Assembly (NCBI RefSeq): GCF_000233715.2
Contig: NC_021184.1
Span: 1,760,001 to 1,824,000 of the forward strand
From: Desulfoscipio gibsoniae DSM 7213
GTDB lineage: Bacteria; Bacillota; Desulfotomaculia; Desulfotomaculales; Desulfallaceae
Direction of reading: 5' to 3'
DNA length: 64,000 nucleotides
Below the pieces are notes generated by a model. The model was not told the DNA's origin. It saw nothing but the letters and a program-made list of their open reading frames with translations, and did not search any database. The position numbers and the translations under genes were made by a program. Within the stretch, counting starts at the first letter, position 1, and each line of letters begins with the position of its first letter. Below are positions 1 through 8,096 of this stretch, piece after piece.

Positions 1-579
<579 letters not shown>

Positions 580-678
580 GATTTTCGGTGGTTAATGATA
601 GCATTTCCTTGCTGATAAAACTTGCTAAGCTGTGCATTTTTGAGGGAATACGAAGTTCCTGAAAAGTTTATAAAGTTT

Positions 679-831
679 TCTGGTGACCATACTGAAGAGG
701 ATACACCCGTTCCCATCCTACCCCTCCGGGGCACACGCGAACACGGAAGTTAAGCTCTTCGAGGCCGATGGTACTTGGGCTTGTCCCTGCTGTGTGCCCC
801 GAAGGGGTAGGAGAGTAGGTCGTTGCCGGAA
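679..831 (+). rRNA. 5S rRNA with two insertions
   Basis: Canonical 5S landmarks are present: ttctggtgacc at the 5' end, gaacacggaagttaagctc in the middle, and gagagtaggtcgttgccgga at the 3' end. The gene spans about 152 bases instead of about 117. One insertion (719-738) splits the usual cccatcc/gaacacgg loop. The other (788-809) sits before ggagagtagg. The insertions are reverse complements at 17 of 18 positions, and each also holds a small CCCC/GGGG hairpin. Expanded 5S rRNAs are known from some Clostridia and haloarchaea. The gene is in the normal place after 23S and is probably functional. Confidence 0.9.
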
Positions 832-844
832 TTAATTTTAAGCA

Positions 845-877
845 AACCCCCTGGTTATGTGCCGGGGGGGTTTTAAT
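845..877 (+). terminator. Terminator of the rRNA operon
   Basis: A C-rich/G-rich hairpin (aaccccc, loop, gggggggtt) is followed by a T run about 15 bases after the 5S end. Close copies follow the 5S tails at 32456 and 39952. Confidence 0.85.
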
Positions 878-1090
878 GTTATAAGTATATTAGTGGTGAA
901 AAAGAGTTTTGCGGCATAGTACAGCGAAAATTACTTTTGAGCAAATCTTTCGCTTTTTAAGTGAGAAAGTTGAAAATCTTTTATTTTCAATTTTCAACAC
1001 TTGGCACTAGCTAAACGGCACCAGCTTATTGGGGCAGCGTCATCATAACTAGCATCCTAATGGAGTAATAGGCAAAAACGGGGTGAGATA

Positions 1091-1279
1091 TTGCTCAGCC
1101 AGCTGAGATTTAAAAAGTTTAAAAGCTTTACCAGAGCGGCCATGCCTGTGGAACCGATAACTATTTTAATAGGGGCTAATGCCAGTGGCAAAAGCAATGC
1201 CATTGACGGGCTGCAAATTTTGTTGGGGCTGGCTCGGAAATATTTTAAAAACAACAGTTTTTTCGGTAAAGTAAATTAG
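1091..1279 (+). pseudogene. Truncated AAA/RecF-like ATPase, N-terminal fragment
   Basis: The 62-residue product reads like the start of an ABC-type or RecF-like AAA ATPase: a beta strand LSQLRFKKFKSF followed by the Walker A motif GANASGKSN. Such proteins normally have 350-600 residues, so nearly everything after the P-loop is gone. A TTG start follows ggggtgag. The reading frame stops 60 bases before a copy of the 100-bp R1 repeat, and an unrelated NACHT fragment lies beyond. The family suggests an OLD/defence-type ATPase, but the fragment is too short to decide. Confidence 0.6.
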
Positions 1280-1340
1280 GTGTTGAGTAATGAAATTTTC
1301 CTTGGTAATAAATGGTGCAGCAGTGGTTAGAGGGTTCACG

Positions 1341-1442
1341 AGCTTTGCTTTAATTTGCTAAACTATTAACGTGGTGAGGGACTGTCCCCTTGGTGGTAGG
1401 TTTTGGGAATGGCGAAAGCCAGACCCAGAACCTACCGAGCAC
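1341..1442 (+). repeat. R1 structured repeat, copy 1
   Basis: About 100 bases, also found at 32494-32595 and 39997-40111. It contains a hairpin with arms 1395-1407 and 1424-1436 that encloses a GGC-GAAA-GCC mini-hairpin. One base difference between copies turns an A-T pair into G-T and so preserves the stem. The other two copies directly follow 5S rRNA tails and terminators. This copy lies about 460 bases after the real 5S terminator. Confidence 0.8.
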
Positions 1443-1482
1443 TTGAGCGGCAATAGGGATTTCTCCGCTTTCCAGAGCAAGC

Positions 1483-2696
1483 TTGAGGCCATCCCTGGTT
1501 TTCAGCTTGTTTATTGCGGGTGAAACCCTGGGCCGTTATAGAGCAAGTATCTATAGCCAAATAGTAGAACAATGGTTGAAACCTTCTGAAAGGGAACAGG
1601 TTGTTCAATTAGAAAAGAGTACGGCGAGACGCTCCTTGGAGATAATAGGCTGGCTGCTTTTAAACGGTTCTAAAAATGACATAGACTACGATCGGGAAGA
1701 GTTACACGGGGATTTAGGAAAAATATTCGCCCGGGAATTGGATATTGCCAAACTTGCAGCAGAGAATCTTGCCGAGCAATGCATCCGCTATTGGCAGGAA
1801 GCAGGAATGCTGGAATATTTGGCCTTTGGAACGCAGGGAGTGTATACTTTTGTCCATTTAACTCTCGGTGAATATGCTTCTGCTCGATATCTGGCCGCTC
1901 TCGATTATGCTGAGATAAATGATTGGTTACAGAGAAACTTCCGGTATCCCCACTGGCGGGAGACAATTTTACTAGCTTTTGGAGCAGGAGCGGTAGAACC
2001 AATTGTCAAACAACTATTATGTCAGGAAGATCTGAATGACCTGGTGACAATAGGTCCCACCACCCTGGCAGCGGACGTGCTGGCGGAAGCTGATAGTGCT
2101 CCATTATCCTTAACGCGTATGGTTCTGGAAACATTAATCGAACGATTGAAGTCCTCTGTCCCGATCGTTGCTTATGAATCGGCTCATGCGGCAGTAAATA
2201 TAGTAGCAAATGATTGTTATTATGTTGCGAGTGTGATTCAACCACTATTTACACATGAACAGGAATGGACCCGGCTTGCCGTGCGGCTTTCTTTAGCCTG
2301 CGGGGATGAATATGTGGACGTTAATGTTTTAAAACGTGTCCTGTCGTCAAAACCCCCAAAGACTAAAGATGTGAAATCTTGGAACGAGCATGTAGCAAAT
2401 CCGATCTTATCGGTATTATACCCCGTGTGCCTGTTAATACTGAATGGGAGCGGGGCAATGAAGGCGGCTTGCTGACTGAACATTTGGTTAATGCATTATC
2501 CCACCCATCCAGGATAATAGCCATTGCGGCTGCGAAGCTACTAGCATCAAGGCCTGATGGAAAAACGGCCAAGTTGGCTGAAGAGGTTCTTCAATACGGA
2601 AATGACCAGGCTATTGATGATGAAGATCCTGAGGTGAGAAACCAGGTGGTAAAATCATTACGGATACTTAACTTTGCTCCTGGGGAAAACGGATAA
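1483..2696 (+). pseudogene. NACHT/STAND NTPase with HEAT-like repeats, C-terminal remnant
   Basis: Two frames together give about 400 residues. The first (1483-2475) carries the region after a NACHT domain: SIYSQIVEQWL, then the typical winged-helix end YTFVHLTLGEYASARYLAAL, followed by alpha-helical repeats. The second frame (about 2440-2696) continues the repeats (LTEHLVNALSHPSRIIAIAA, DPEVRNQVVKSLRIL). A frameshift near 2440 joins them. The P-loop part is missing, and the fragment begins 40 bases after repeat R1. NACHT proteins with HEAT repeats often act in phage defence. This copy cannot bind nucleotide and is a relic. Confidence 0.7.
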
Positions 2697-2777
2697 ATAT
2701 TTATAGAAGAATTAACTGAATGGATTTATTAAGATTAATGTATTGTCCTACTCGTTGACATATTGTCGCATAACACC

Positions 2778-2813
2778 CATGTTGAGACAGTGGTAAGGAT
2801 AGAAAAAAGATAG
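2778..2813 (+). repeat. Att-like 36-bp repeat, copy A
   Basis: Shared core ggtaaggatagaaaaaagat. Read in one frame, all three copies encode a short C-terminal peptide HVExVVRIE(R/K)R followed by TAG, and differences between copies are mostly synonymous. The other copies are at 3823-3858 and 11544-11578. Together they bracket the AT-rich island, which suggests that each is the duplicated 3' end of an integration-target gene. Confidence 0.6.
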
Positions 2814-2992
2814 CACGTAAAATCAATGGTTTAAATCTTGTTTCAAACAGATAGTCTTGTGTGTTTTAAGTGCGTGGAAACAGAAATTAATTGAAAAATG
2901 GCGAGGAATTTACCAAGATGGTTTTAACTTTTGGCAAAACGATACGTTAAATTATAAATATAAAACGAACAAAAATTTGAAAGGGTAATACA

Positions 2993-3697
2993 ATGCAAAA
3001 GAGAAAATTCGAGATAGAGGATATCCCAGCAGTTGAATGGGGAGAGAAAAAAGAGCATGTGTTTATTGCCGTGCATGGAAATATGTCTAATAAAGAAGAT
3101 ACGGTTATTAAATTACTTGCAGAAGTGGCTGTTGAAAAAGATTGTCAGGTATTAAGTTTTGATTTGCCACAGCATGGTGAACGGAAAAAGATAGATATTC
3201 CTTGTAAAGTACAATTTTGTGTAAAAGACCTTAAAACTATTATGCTGTATGCAAAACAACATTGGAAAAACATAAGTCTGTTTGCTTGCAGCATAGGGGC
3301 ATACTTCAGCCTTTTAGCATATAAAGAACAAGCGTTAGAACAGTGTCTCTTCTTATCTCCTGTTGTGGATATGGGACGTATCATTAGCAATATGATGATG
3401 TGGTTCAACGTAACTCCAGAGCGTTTGCAAAAAGAACAGGAAATAGAAACTACGATTGGTCAAATTCTTTATTGGGATTATTATTGCTATGTCAATGAAC
3501 ATCCAGTAGATAAATGGAATGTTGCCACGGTAGTTCTTTATGGTGCTAAAGATGATTTGTGCGAATATGAAACAATAAGTAATTTTGCTAAACGGTTCCA
3601 CTGTCAGTTGGAAATTATGCAACAAGGTGAGCATTTTTTTCATACTAACGAACAGTTAAATGTATTTAAAAATTGGTTAAAAAGGTATATTGTTTAA
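2993..3697 (+). CDS. Alpha/beta hydrolase
   Basis: This 234-residue cytoplasmic protein has the alpha/beta-hydrolase layout: an oxyanion strand HVFIAVHGNMSNK near residue 25, a nucleophile elbow FACSIGAYFS near residue 103 (Ser in C-S-I-G, with Ala/Cys in place of the usual first Gly), an acid in YGAKDD near residue 186, and a catalytic His in GEHFFH near residue 212. Length is typical for small esterases or BAAT-like hydrolases. The ATG follows aaagggtaat. The gene stands alone between repeat copies A and B and is AT-rich like the rest of the island. The substrate is unknown. Confidence 0.8.
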   Translation: MQKRKFEIEDIPAVEWGEKKEHVFIAVHGNMSNKEDTVIKLLAEVAVEKDCQVLSFDLPQHGERKKIDIPCKVQFCVKDLKTIMLYAKQHWKNISLFACSIGAYFSLLAYKEQALEQCLFLSPVVDMGRIISNMMMWFNVTPERLQKEQEIETTIGQILYWDYYCYVNEHPVDKWNVATVVLYGAKDDLCEYETISNFAKRFHCQLEIMQQGEHFFHTNEQLNVFKNWLKRYIV

Positions 3698-3822
3698 TAA
3701 ATTTATGTATAGATCATGAGTATTAATCTACCCCACTTACTATCTTAAATGGTTATTTTTGTTAAATGGTACATAGCTGGCAGTTGTGTATGGTTAAATT
3801 GTTTAAAAGGTACCTTATCTCG

Positions 3823-3858
3823 CATGTGGAGTGCGTGGTAAGGATAGAAAGAAGATAG
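3823..3858 (+). repeat. Att-like 36-bp repeat, copy B
   Basis: Best-preserved copy. The frame cat-gtg-gag-tgc-gtg... encodes HVECVVRIERR and a TAG stop at 3856-3858. It lies between the hydrolase gene and the DUF6155-like gene, 26 bases before the latter. Confidence 0.6.
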
Positions 3859-3883
3859 CTGAGAAAAATAGGGAGCGATTTAG

Positions 3884-4675
3884 TTGGGTAATAAAAAAAG
3901 TGAATTAACTGTTACGGAATTAAAGCAGCGACTAAGTAAAATGTCAGTGGACGAGGTTTACAAGCTTCTCATTGAATGTTTTAAGTCTAGTAAAGAAGCC
4001 AAAAATTTTATTAGTGTAAAGCTAATTGGTAAAAAGGCAATAAAAAACCTTTGGGAGACCTCTAAAGAAAAAATAGAGAATGAATTCTTCCCTGAACATG
4101 GGTTTGGTAAATTGCAATTATCCGTAGCAAAAAAAGCTATTTCGGATTTCAAAAAGGTGTCTAAAAATAATAGACTTACCATTGATTTAATGATTTTTTA
4201 CATAGAAATGTGTGTTGATTTTTTTGATACCTATGGTGGTGCCAGTGATAGCTTGATAAACAGTATGTGTAGCATGTTTGACTCGGTAATAAAAATGCTC
4301 AATAAGGAAGATAAGCCTGATCTATTTTTAGAGTATCGAGTCAGGCTTGAAAACCTTATTAGTAGAGCAGATGATTTTGGATGGGGTATTCAAGACGCAT
4401 TTGATGAATCATATCAGAATTTGAAGTGGCTAGAAGAATATGAAGAATCTGTTGATGGTAAAAATGCTAAGGAAAATGTAACAGCGGAAGAAAAATGGCT
4501 TAGGATTCCCCAGGATAGCAGAGAAAAAATTTTAAAAAATGTATGGTGCGTGGCATGTAAAGGTGCTGTAAATATAGTTAATTATCATGTTAATGAGGAT
4601 AAGTTTGGGATCGTTTTAGAAGGAAAATGTAAAAATTGTGGCCATGATGTGGCCAGGCTTGTGGAAATGGATTAA
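3884..4675 (+). CDS. DUF6155-like protein with C-terminal zinc ribbon
   Basis: The 263-residue product starts at TTG 3884. The N-terminal 160 residues (TELKQRLSKMSVDEVYKLLI..., all alpha-helical) resemble the DUF6155 family as I recall it. The function of that family is unknown. The last 45 residues add CVAC and CKNC pairs 25 residues apart, a likely zinc ribbon. A charged linker near residue 190 separates the two parts. The gene sits between repeat copy B and the ScoMcrA-like head gene, with no operon partner. It may be a small nucleic-acid-associated protein, but that is only inferred from the zinc ribbon. Confidence 0.55.
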   Translation: MGNKKSELTVTELKQRLSKMSVDEVYKLLIECFKSSKEAKNFISVKLIGKKAIKNLWETSKEKIENEFFPEHGFGKLQLSVAKKAISDFKKVSKNNRLTIDLMIFYIEMCVDFFDTYGGASDSLINSMCSMFDSVIKMLNKEDKPDLFLEYRVRLENLISRADDFGWGIQDAFDESYQNLKWLEEYEESVDGKNAKENVTAEEKWLRIPQDSREKILKNVWCVACKGAVNIVNYHVNEDKFGIVLEGKCKNCGHDVARLVEMD

Positions 4676-4749
4676 TGGTACAGGCGATGGGAAAGAAAAG
4701 TTTACATACCTACATGGAATTCCAATAATGATTTATAGGAGCTATTTTC

Positions 4750-5205
4750 ATGGATTCAAAAGAAAACCTTGAAAAAATTAAATTCAAAGATGAAACGCAA
4801 ATCACTAAAGTACAGTGGAAAAATATATTGCTGAATAAAGAAATAACTAACGAACTTGATTTAAAAACTGTTCTCACTGTTTTTAATAGCCCCGAAAACA
4901 GATCAACTGCAACCGAAATAGCAACAATACTTGGGGAGAATAACTATCACATTATTTCATCCGGAAATACAAGCTTTTCTAGAAGAATATGTGCTTATCT
5001 GAATATAAAACCGCCAAAAAACAATAAAGGTGGCAATAGGTGGTGGACTATTCCGTATTGGGGTAAATCAAAAGGAGATGGAAAGTGGTTTTACATATTA
5101 CGCCCCGAACTTAAGGAAGCAATTGAAGAATTAATATTTGAAGGTAAGTTGAACCTTAAGGATATTGTTGGTAGCGCACGTGAAACAAAAGACTCCCAGC
5201 TTTAA
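4750..5205 (+). CDS. ScoMcrA-like head-domain protein (stand-alone paralogue of the 8097 endonuclease)
   Basis: The 151 residues match the first 140 residues of the HNH endonuclease at 8097-9317 almost throughout (both contain ISSGNTSFSRRICAYLN and GGNRWWTIPYWGKSKGDGKW). The DNA is conserved too. Homology ends at LNLKDIV and a short unrelated tail ISARETKDSQL-like segment closes the frame, so the reader and HNH nuclease parts are missing. A good RBS (aggag) precedes ATG 4750. In ScoMcrA-type modification-dependent enzymes the N-terminal head takes part in DNA recognition. This may be a truncated duplicate or a functional DNA-binding accessory. Confidence 0.65.
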   Translation: MDSKENLEKIKFKDETQITKVQWKNILLNKEITNELDLKTVLTVFNSPENRSTATEIATILGENNYHIISSGNTSFSRRICAYLNIKPPKNNKGGNRWWTIPYWGKSKGDGKWFYILRPELKEAIEELIFEGKLNLKDIVGSARETKDSQL

Positions 5206-5304
5206 TATAGTTGGTGAAAGCTTTGCGGAAGACTTCTGAACATCTTGATATTTTACGTATTAACAACATGCTGAAATTTATTAAGGCATAAGCAAAAAAC
5301 AGCC

Positions 5305-5364
5305 GTGTATTGACACTAATTAGAACACAGGGTATACTAATCTTGTATACGTGTATTGACACTA
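5305..5364 (+). promoter_or_regulatory. Strong promoter with duplicated operator-like box
   Basis: TTGACA (5310-5315), a 17-base spacer and TATACT (5333-5338) make a near-consensus housekeeping promoter. The 14-mer gtgtattgacacta occurs twice, at 5305-5318 (over the -35) and 5351-5364 (just after the predicted start). Its core GTGT-N4-ACAC is a dyad. This layout fits repression by the HTH-containing product of the next gene. Confidence 0.7.
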
Positions 5365-5388
5365 TTTTTTAGAAAGGGGTAGAAAAAA

Positions 5389-6852
5389 CTGAATGAAACA
5401 ATAACTACATTAGCATTTATACAGGAAGTATTAAAATCTTATAAAAAAACCGCTTCTTTGCAGAAGACAGCTGATGAACTGAAAATTTCATATGCAAAGG
5501 TTAGAAAAATTCTTATAACATTAGGGGAATATACAACGGATTTTAGCCTGGAGGTTGGAAAAAGAAGAAGTATGGGTAAGAGTATTTTAGAAATTGCTAC
5601 TGAATTGAATACTTCAACAAACAGAGTTACTGCATTCTTGCCATATGAAAAAAATCTTTATAATGGTCCGGAACTAACAACAGATGCTAAAAAGAGTGAA
5701 GTATATAGAAAAAGAATTAAAATTGCCCGTGAAAAGTTTGTAAACAGAGCAATAAATAAAGATGAAAAAAGAAATTTATCAATAGGAAAGGAAAAGTTTA
5801 TGACAAATGAATGTTATAACAATACAAATGCGTTTAAAACAGTACATCTTCATTTGGAATTAAAAAACGACCATTTAGATGACGCAGAGAAAGAGATTCT
5901 GCGCAAATACGGAGAATCATCAACAGGAGACTCAATCAGCAGAAATATTTTAATTCCTTCAGATATGCCCCTTCATAATTTGCACTATGCTATACAGAGA
6001 TTATTTGGATGGCAGAATTCTCATTTACGCAGATTTGTTCTACCTGAGGAAATCTATAATAGGCTAACAGGTGGAACTGTAAAAGGGTGGGCTGATTTAG
6101 TGGGTATACTTTTTCAGCCTCCTGTTGAGTGTGAGCATGATGTTTTTTGGGATGATGACTACCAAAGTGGGAGCATAAAAACATGGCTTAAGAAAAAGTA
6201 TACAGGACCATACTTCTTCCATGGTATTACGGAAGATTATGAATGGGCTCAAAATGATATTAAACAATTAATTGAGCGTTTTCCAATTCTTGAGGTTAAG
6301 GAATCTTTCAGTGACTATATGAATAGGAGCAAGGGGAAGGATAAAGCAGAACCAAGAATTATAAAAAAAGCACCACTTATTGAATTAACTCTGGAAGAAA
6401 TGAACAATTCCATTACTATGGAGGGTGGAACAGAGAGCTTGCTTGAACGACTTGAAGTAGCAACGGTTCTAGCTTTCAAGGATGAAGATGTTTGTAATGA
6501 TAATGGTATCTTTCCAGTAACACATAAACTAATCTACAATTATGATTTTGGAGATGATTGGACAATAACCATTACTAAGGAAAAGGATTGCAATGAATTA
6601 CTTCAAAAGGGCTATATTTCAAAGGATGAACTATTAGATGCAGAAGCGACAGTATTGACAAAACATAAACCTATATGCATTCATAAGGACGGAGTATTTG
6701 TTCTTGATGATGTAGGAGGGTTGCATGGCTTTATAAGTTTCCTGAAGGAGATTTATGAAGGTGAAGACAAAGAAGAACGAAGTAATTATAAGGCATGGGC
6801 ACAAAGCCTTGGATGGAGCAAGAGAAAAATATCAAATAAACTGATTTTGTAG
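5389..6852 (+). CDS. pRiA4b ORF3-like protein with N-terminal HTH
   Basis: The C-terminal 330 residues carry the plasmid pRiA4b ORF-3 domain, recognisable by LHNLHYAIQRLFGWQNSHL and YNYDFGDDWTITI near the end. Its function is not established; relatives occur beside mobile elements. The N-terminal 60 residues contain two HTH-like helices (QKTADELKISYAKVRKIL, SILEIATELNTSTNRV). No ATG, GTG or TTG fits the RBS: the in-frame stop at 5380 leaves CTG 5389 as the codon correctly spaced after aaagggg (5373-5379). A TTG at 5458 would cut the first HTH. Expression probably depends on the promoter with duplicated box just upstream. Confidence 0.7.
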   Translation: MNETITTLAFIQEVLKSYKKTASLQKTADELKISYAKVRKILITLGEYTTDFSLEVGKRRSMGKSILEIATELNTSTNRVTAFLPYEKNLYNGPELTTDAKKSEVYRKRIKIAREKFVNRAINKDEKRNLSIGKEKFMTNECYNNTNAFKTVHLHLELKNDHLDDAEKEILRKYGESSTGDSISRNILIPSDMPLHNLHYAIQRLFGWQNSHLRRFVLPEEIYNRLTGGTVKGWADLVGILFQPPVECEHDVFWDDDYQSGSIKTWLKKKYTGPYFFHGITEDYEWAQNDIKQLIERFPILEVKESFSDYMNRSKGKDKAEPRIIKKAPLIELTLEEMNNSITMEGGTESLLERLEVATVLAFKDEDVCNDNGIFPVTHKLIYNYDFGDDWTITITKEKDCNELLQKGYISKDELLDAEATVLTKHKPICIHKDGVFVLDDVGGLHGFISFLKEIYEGEDKEERSNYKAWAQSLGWSKRKISNKLIL

Positions 6853-6876
6853 AGGGAATGTAATAAGAAATTTTTA

Positions 6877-6987
6877 TGTGTAGAGTACCGTGCTATCTAC
6901 TATATCAATGAGGATGGTAAGTTAGTAATTGTTGCCCTTATTGGAACTTGGGAGAACATATATAAGGAATTGGCTAGAAGGCTATGA
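6877..6987 (+). pseudogene. RelE/ParE-type toxin, C-terminal remnant
   Basis: The open frame encodes EYRAIYYINEDGKLVIVALI and ends LARRL-stop. That is the last half of a RelE/ParE-fold toxin, where the pattern Y-R-x-x-Y...D-G is typical. There is no start codon and no N-terminal half. It lies directly after the pRiA4b-like gene, and no antitoxin is visible. Confidence 0.45.
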
Positions 6988-7482
6988 AATCCCTGTAACG
7001 TGGTTTATTTTTTTACCTAAAATCAGAAAGGTAATATGAAAAAAAGCAACCATATTACATCGCAGCCATAAACCTTATGGCGTAAAACTTGCTTGCCTTT
7101 TTATTTATGGTTTTGACAGATTTAATAACCCCGTCAATGTGCGATTGCCGATAGTTGTCGGAATATTCATCAAGGAAAAATAAACATCTAACCAGTAAAA
7201 TTAAGAAGTTAATAAGAATAGTTGTGGATGTTCCTAATTTCGCACAAATTATATACCTCTAAGATTTATACAGACATTACTATCCACGAAAAATATACCG
7301 GACAAGACTTTACACTAATAAAAAAATTGATAGCAAATCAGCCGGGAGCGTTGGGGGATGTTGGGTTTTTTAATCTTTGACGCTAATAGTTAATGCCATC
7401 TTAATCTTGGCTTTCCAAACAAACCCAGGTTTATCAACCCGCAAAATATGCGGAACTGTTTAAATAAGGAGTGTATTGATTT
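6988..7482 (+). other. AT-rich stretch, no confident gene
   Basis: There is no RNA gene, repeat or terminator I can support here. One open frame at 7222-7380 (52 codons, ending QPGALGDVGFFNL) reads as coding-like but has no recognised family and only a TTG start. It may be a gene relic. Confidence 0.4.
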
Positions 7483-7890
7483 ATAATTAATAAAAAAATA
7501 AAAAAAATATCACCATCTATCGATGAATGGCTCAAAGAAGCAAAAGCGGATCCAATGGCTTTACAGGAAGGTATGTTTTTAGTCCATAATGGCGTTGTGC
7601 GTCAGACGCCCAAAGCCAAGGTCCGCCAAGGGCTTGATGATGGTTCGTTGGTAAAAGGAATGGAATTTGCTTATGATGCAGTGAAAGTGGATGCGGCGAT
7701 TGCGGAGACTTATAAAATGGATGGCATCTTCTATGTTAAAGTTTGGCTTAATGAAGGTCGGCTTGAGGTTGGTGATGACATAATGTATGTACTGATAGGC
7801 GGCGATATTAGACCACATGTTGTAGATGCCCTGCAATTTCTGGTTGAAAAAATCAAAACCGAATGTGTTACGGAAATAGAGCAAAAATAA
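7483..7890 (+). CDS. MoaE-like molybdopterin synthase large subunit
   Basis: The reading frame matches the MoaE family: VRQTPKAKVRQG, the central FAYDAVKVDAAI and VKVWLNEGRLEVGDDIMYVL. MoaE forms the molybdopterin synthase with MoaD and inserts sulfur into precursor Z. Homology-like sequence (PSIDEWLKEAKADP) begins before the first ATG at 7555 and runs back to a stop at 7477. An RBS (aaggag 7466-7471) is placed for ATA 7483 or ATT 7486, so the original ATG may have been lost. No moa/moe partner lies nearby. A short coding-like tail (DLQEAAKIHKCSVSDLRL, stop 7986) follows in another frame. Confidence 0.6.
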   Translation: MINKKIKKISPSIDEWLKEAKADPMALQEGMFLVHNGVVRQTPKAKVRQGLDDGSLVKGMEFAYDAVKVDAAIAETYKMDGIFYVKVWLNEGRLEVGDDIMYVLIGGDIRPHVVDALQFLVEKIKTECVTEIEQK

Positions 7891-8096
7891 AACTCGAAAG
7901 TGATCTTCAAGAAGCGGCAAAAATACATAAATGTTCGGTGAGCGATTTAAGGCTTAATATCGATTACCCGGAAGATATCGAGTGGTAATAAATTATTTGA
8001 TTATGCATCTGTCTTGGCAAGACCATTATAATTGACAAATACAGAATATGGATTGGTATAGGGAACCTGAAAATTATAAAATGGGAGTTACTTTTT

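Noticed and set aside
1395-1436. R1 hairpin as a group II intron domain V
   Set aside because: The GAAA cap and bulge look similar, but the conserved catalytic AGC/CGC bases, domain VI and a reverse transcriptase are absent.
5305-5364. Two direct repeats as a CRISPR remnant
   Set aside because: Only two 14-bp copies, inside a promoter; no spacers or cas genes. I saw no CRISPR array anywhere in the window.
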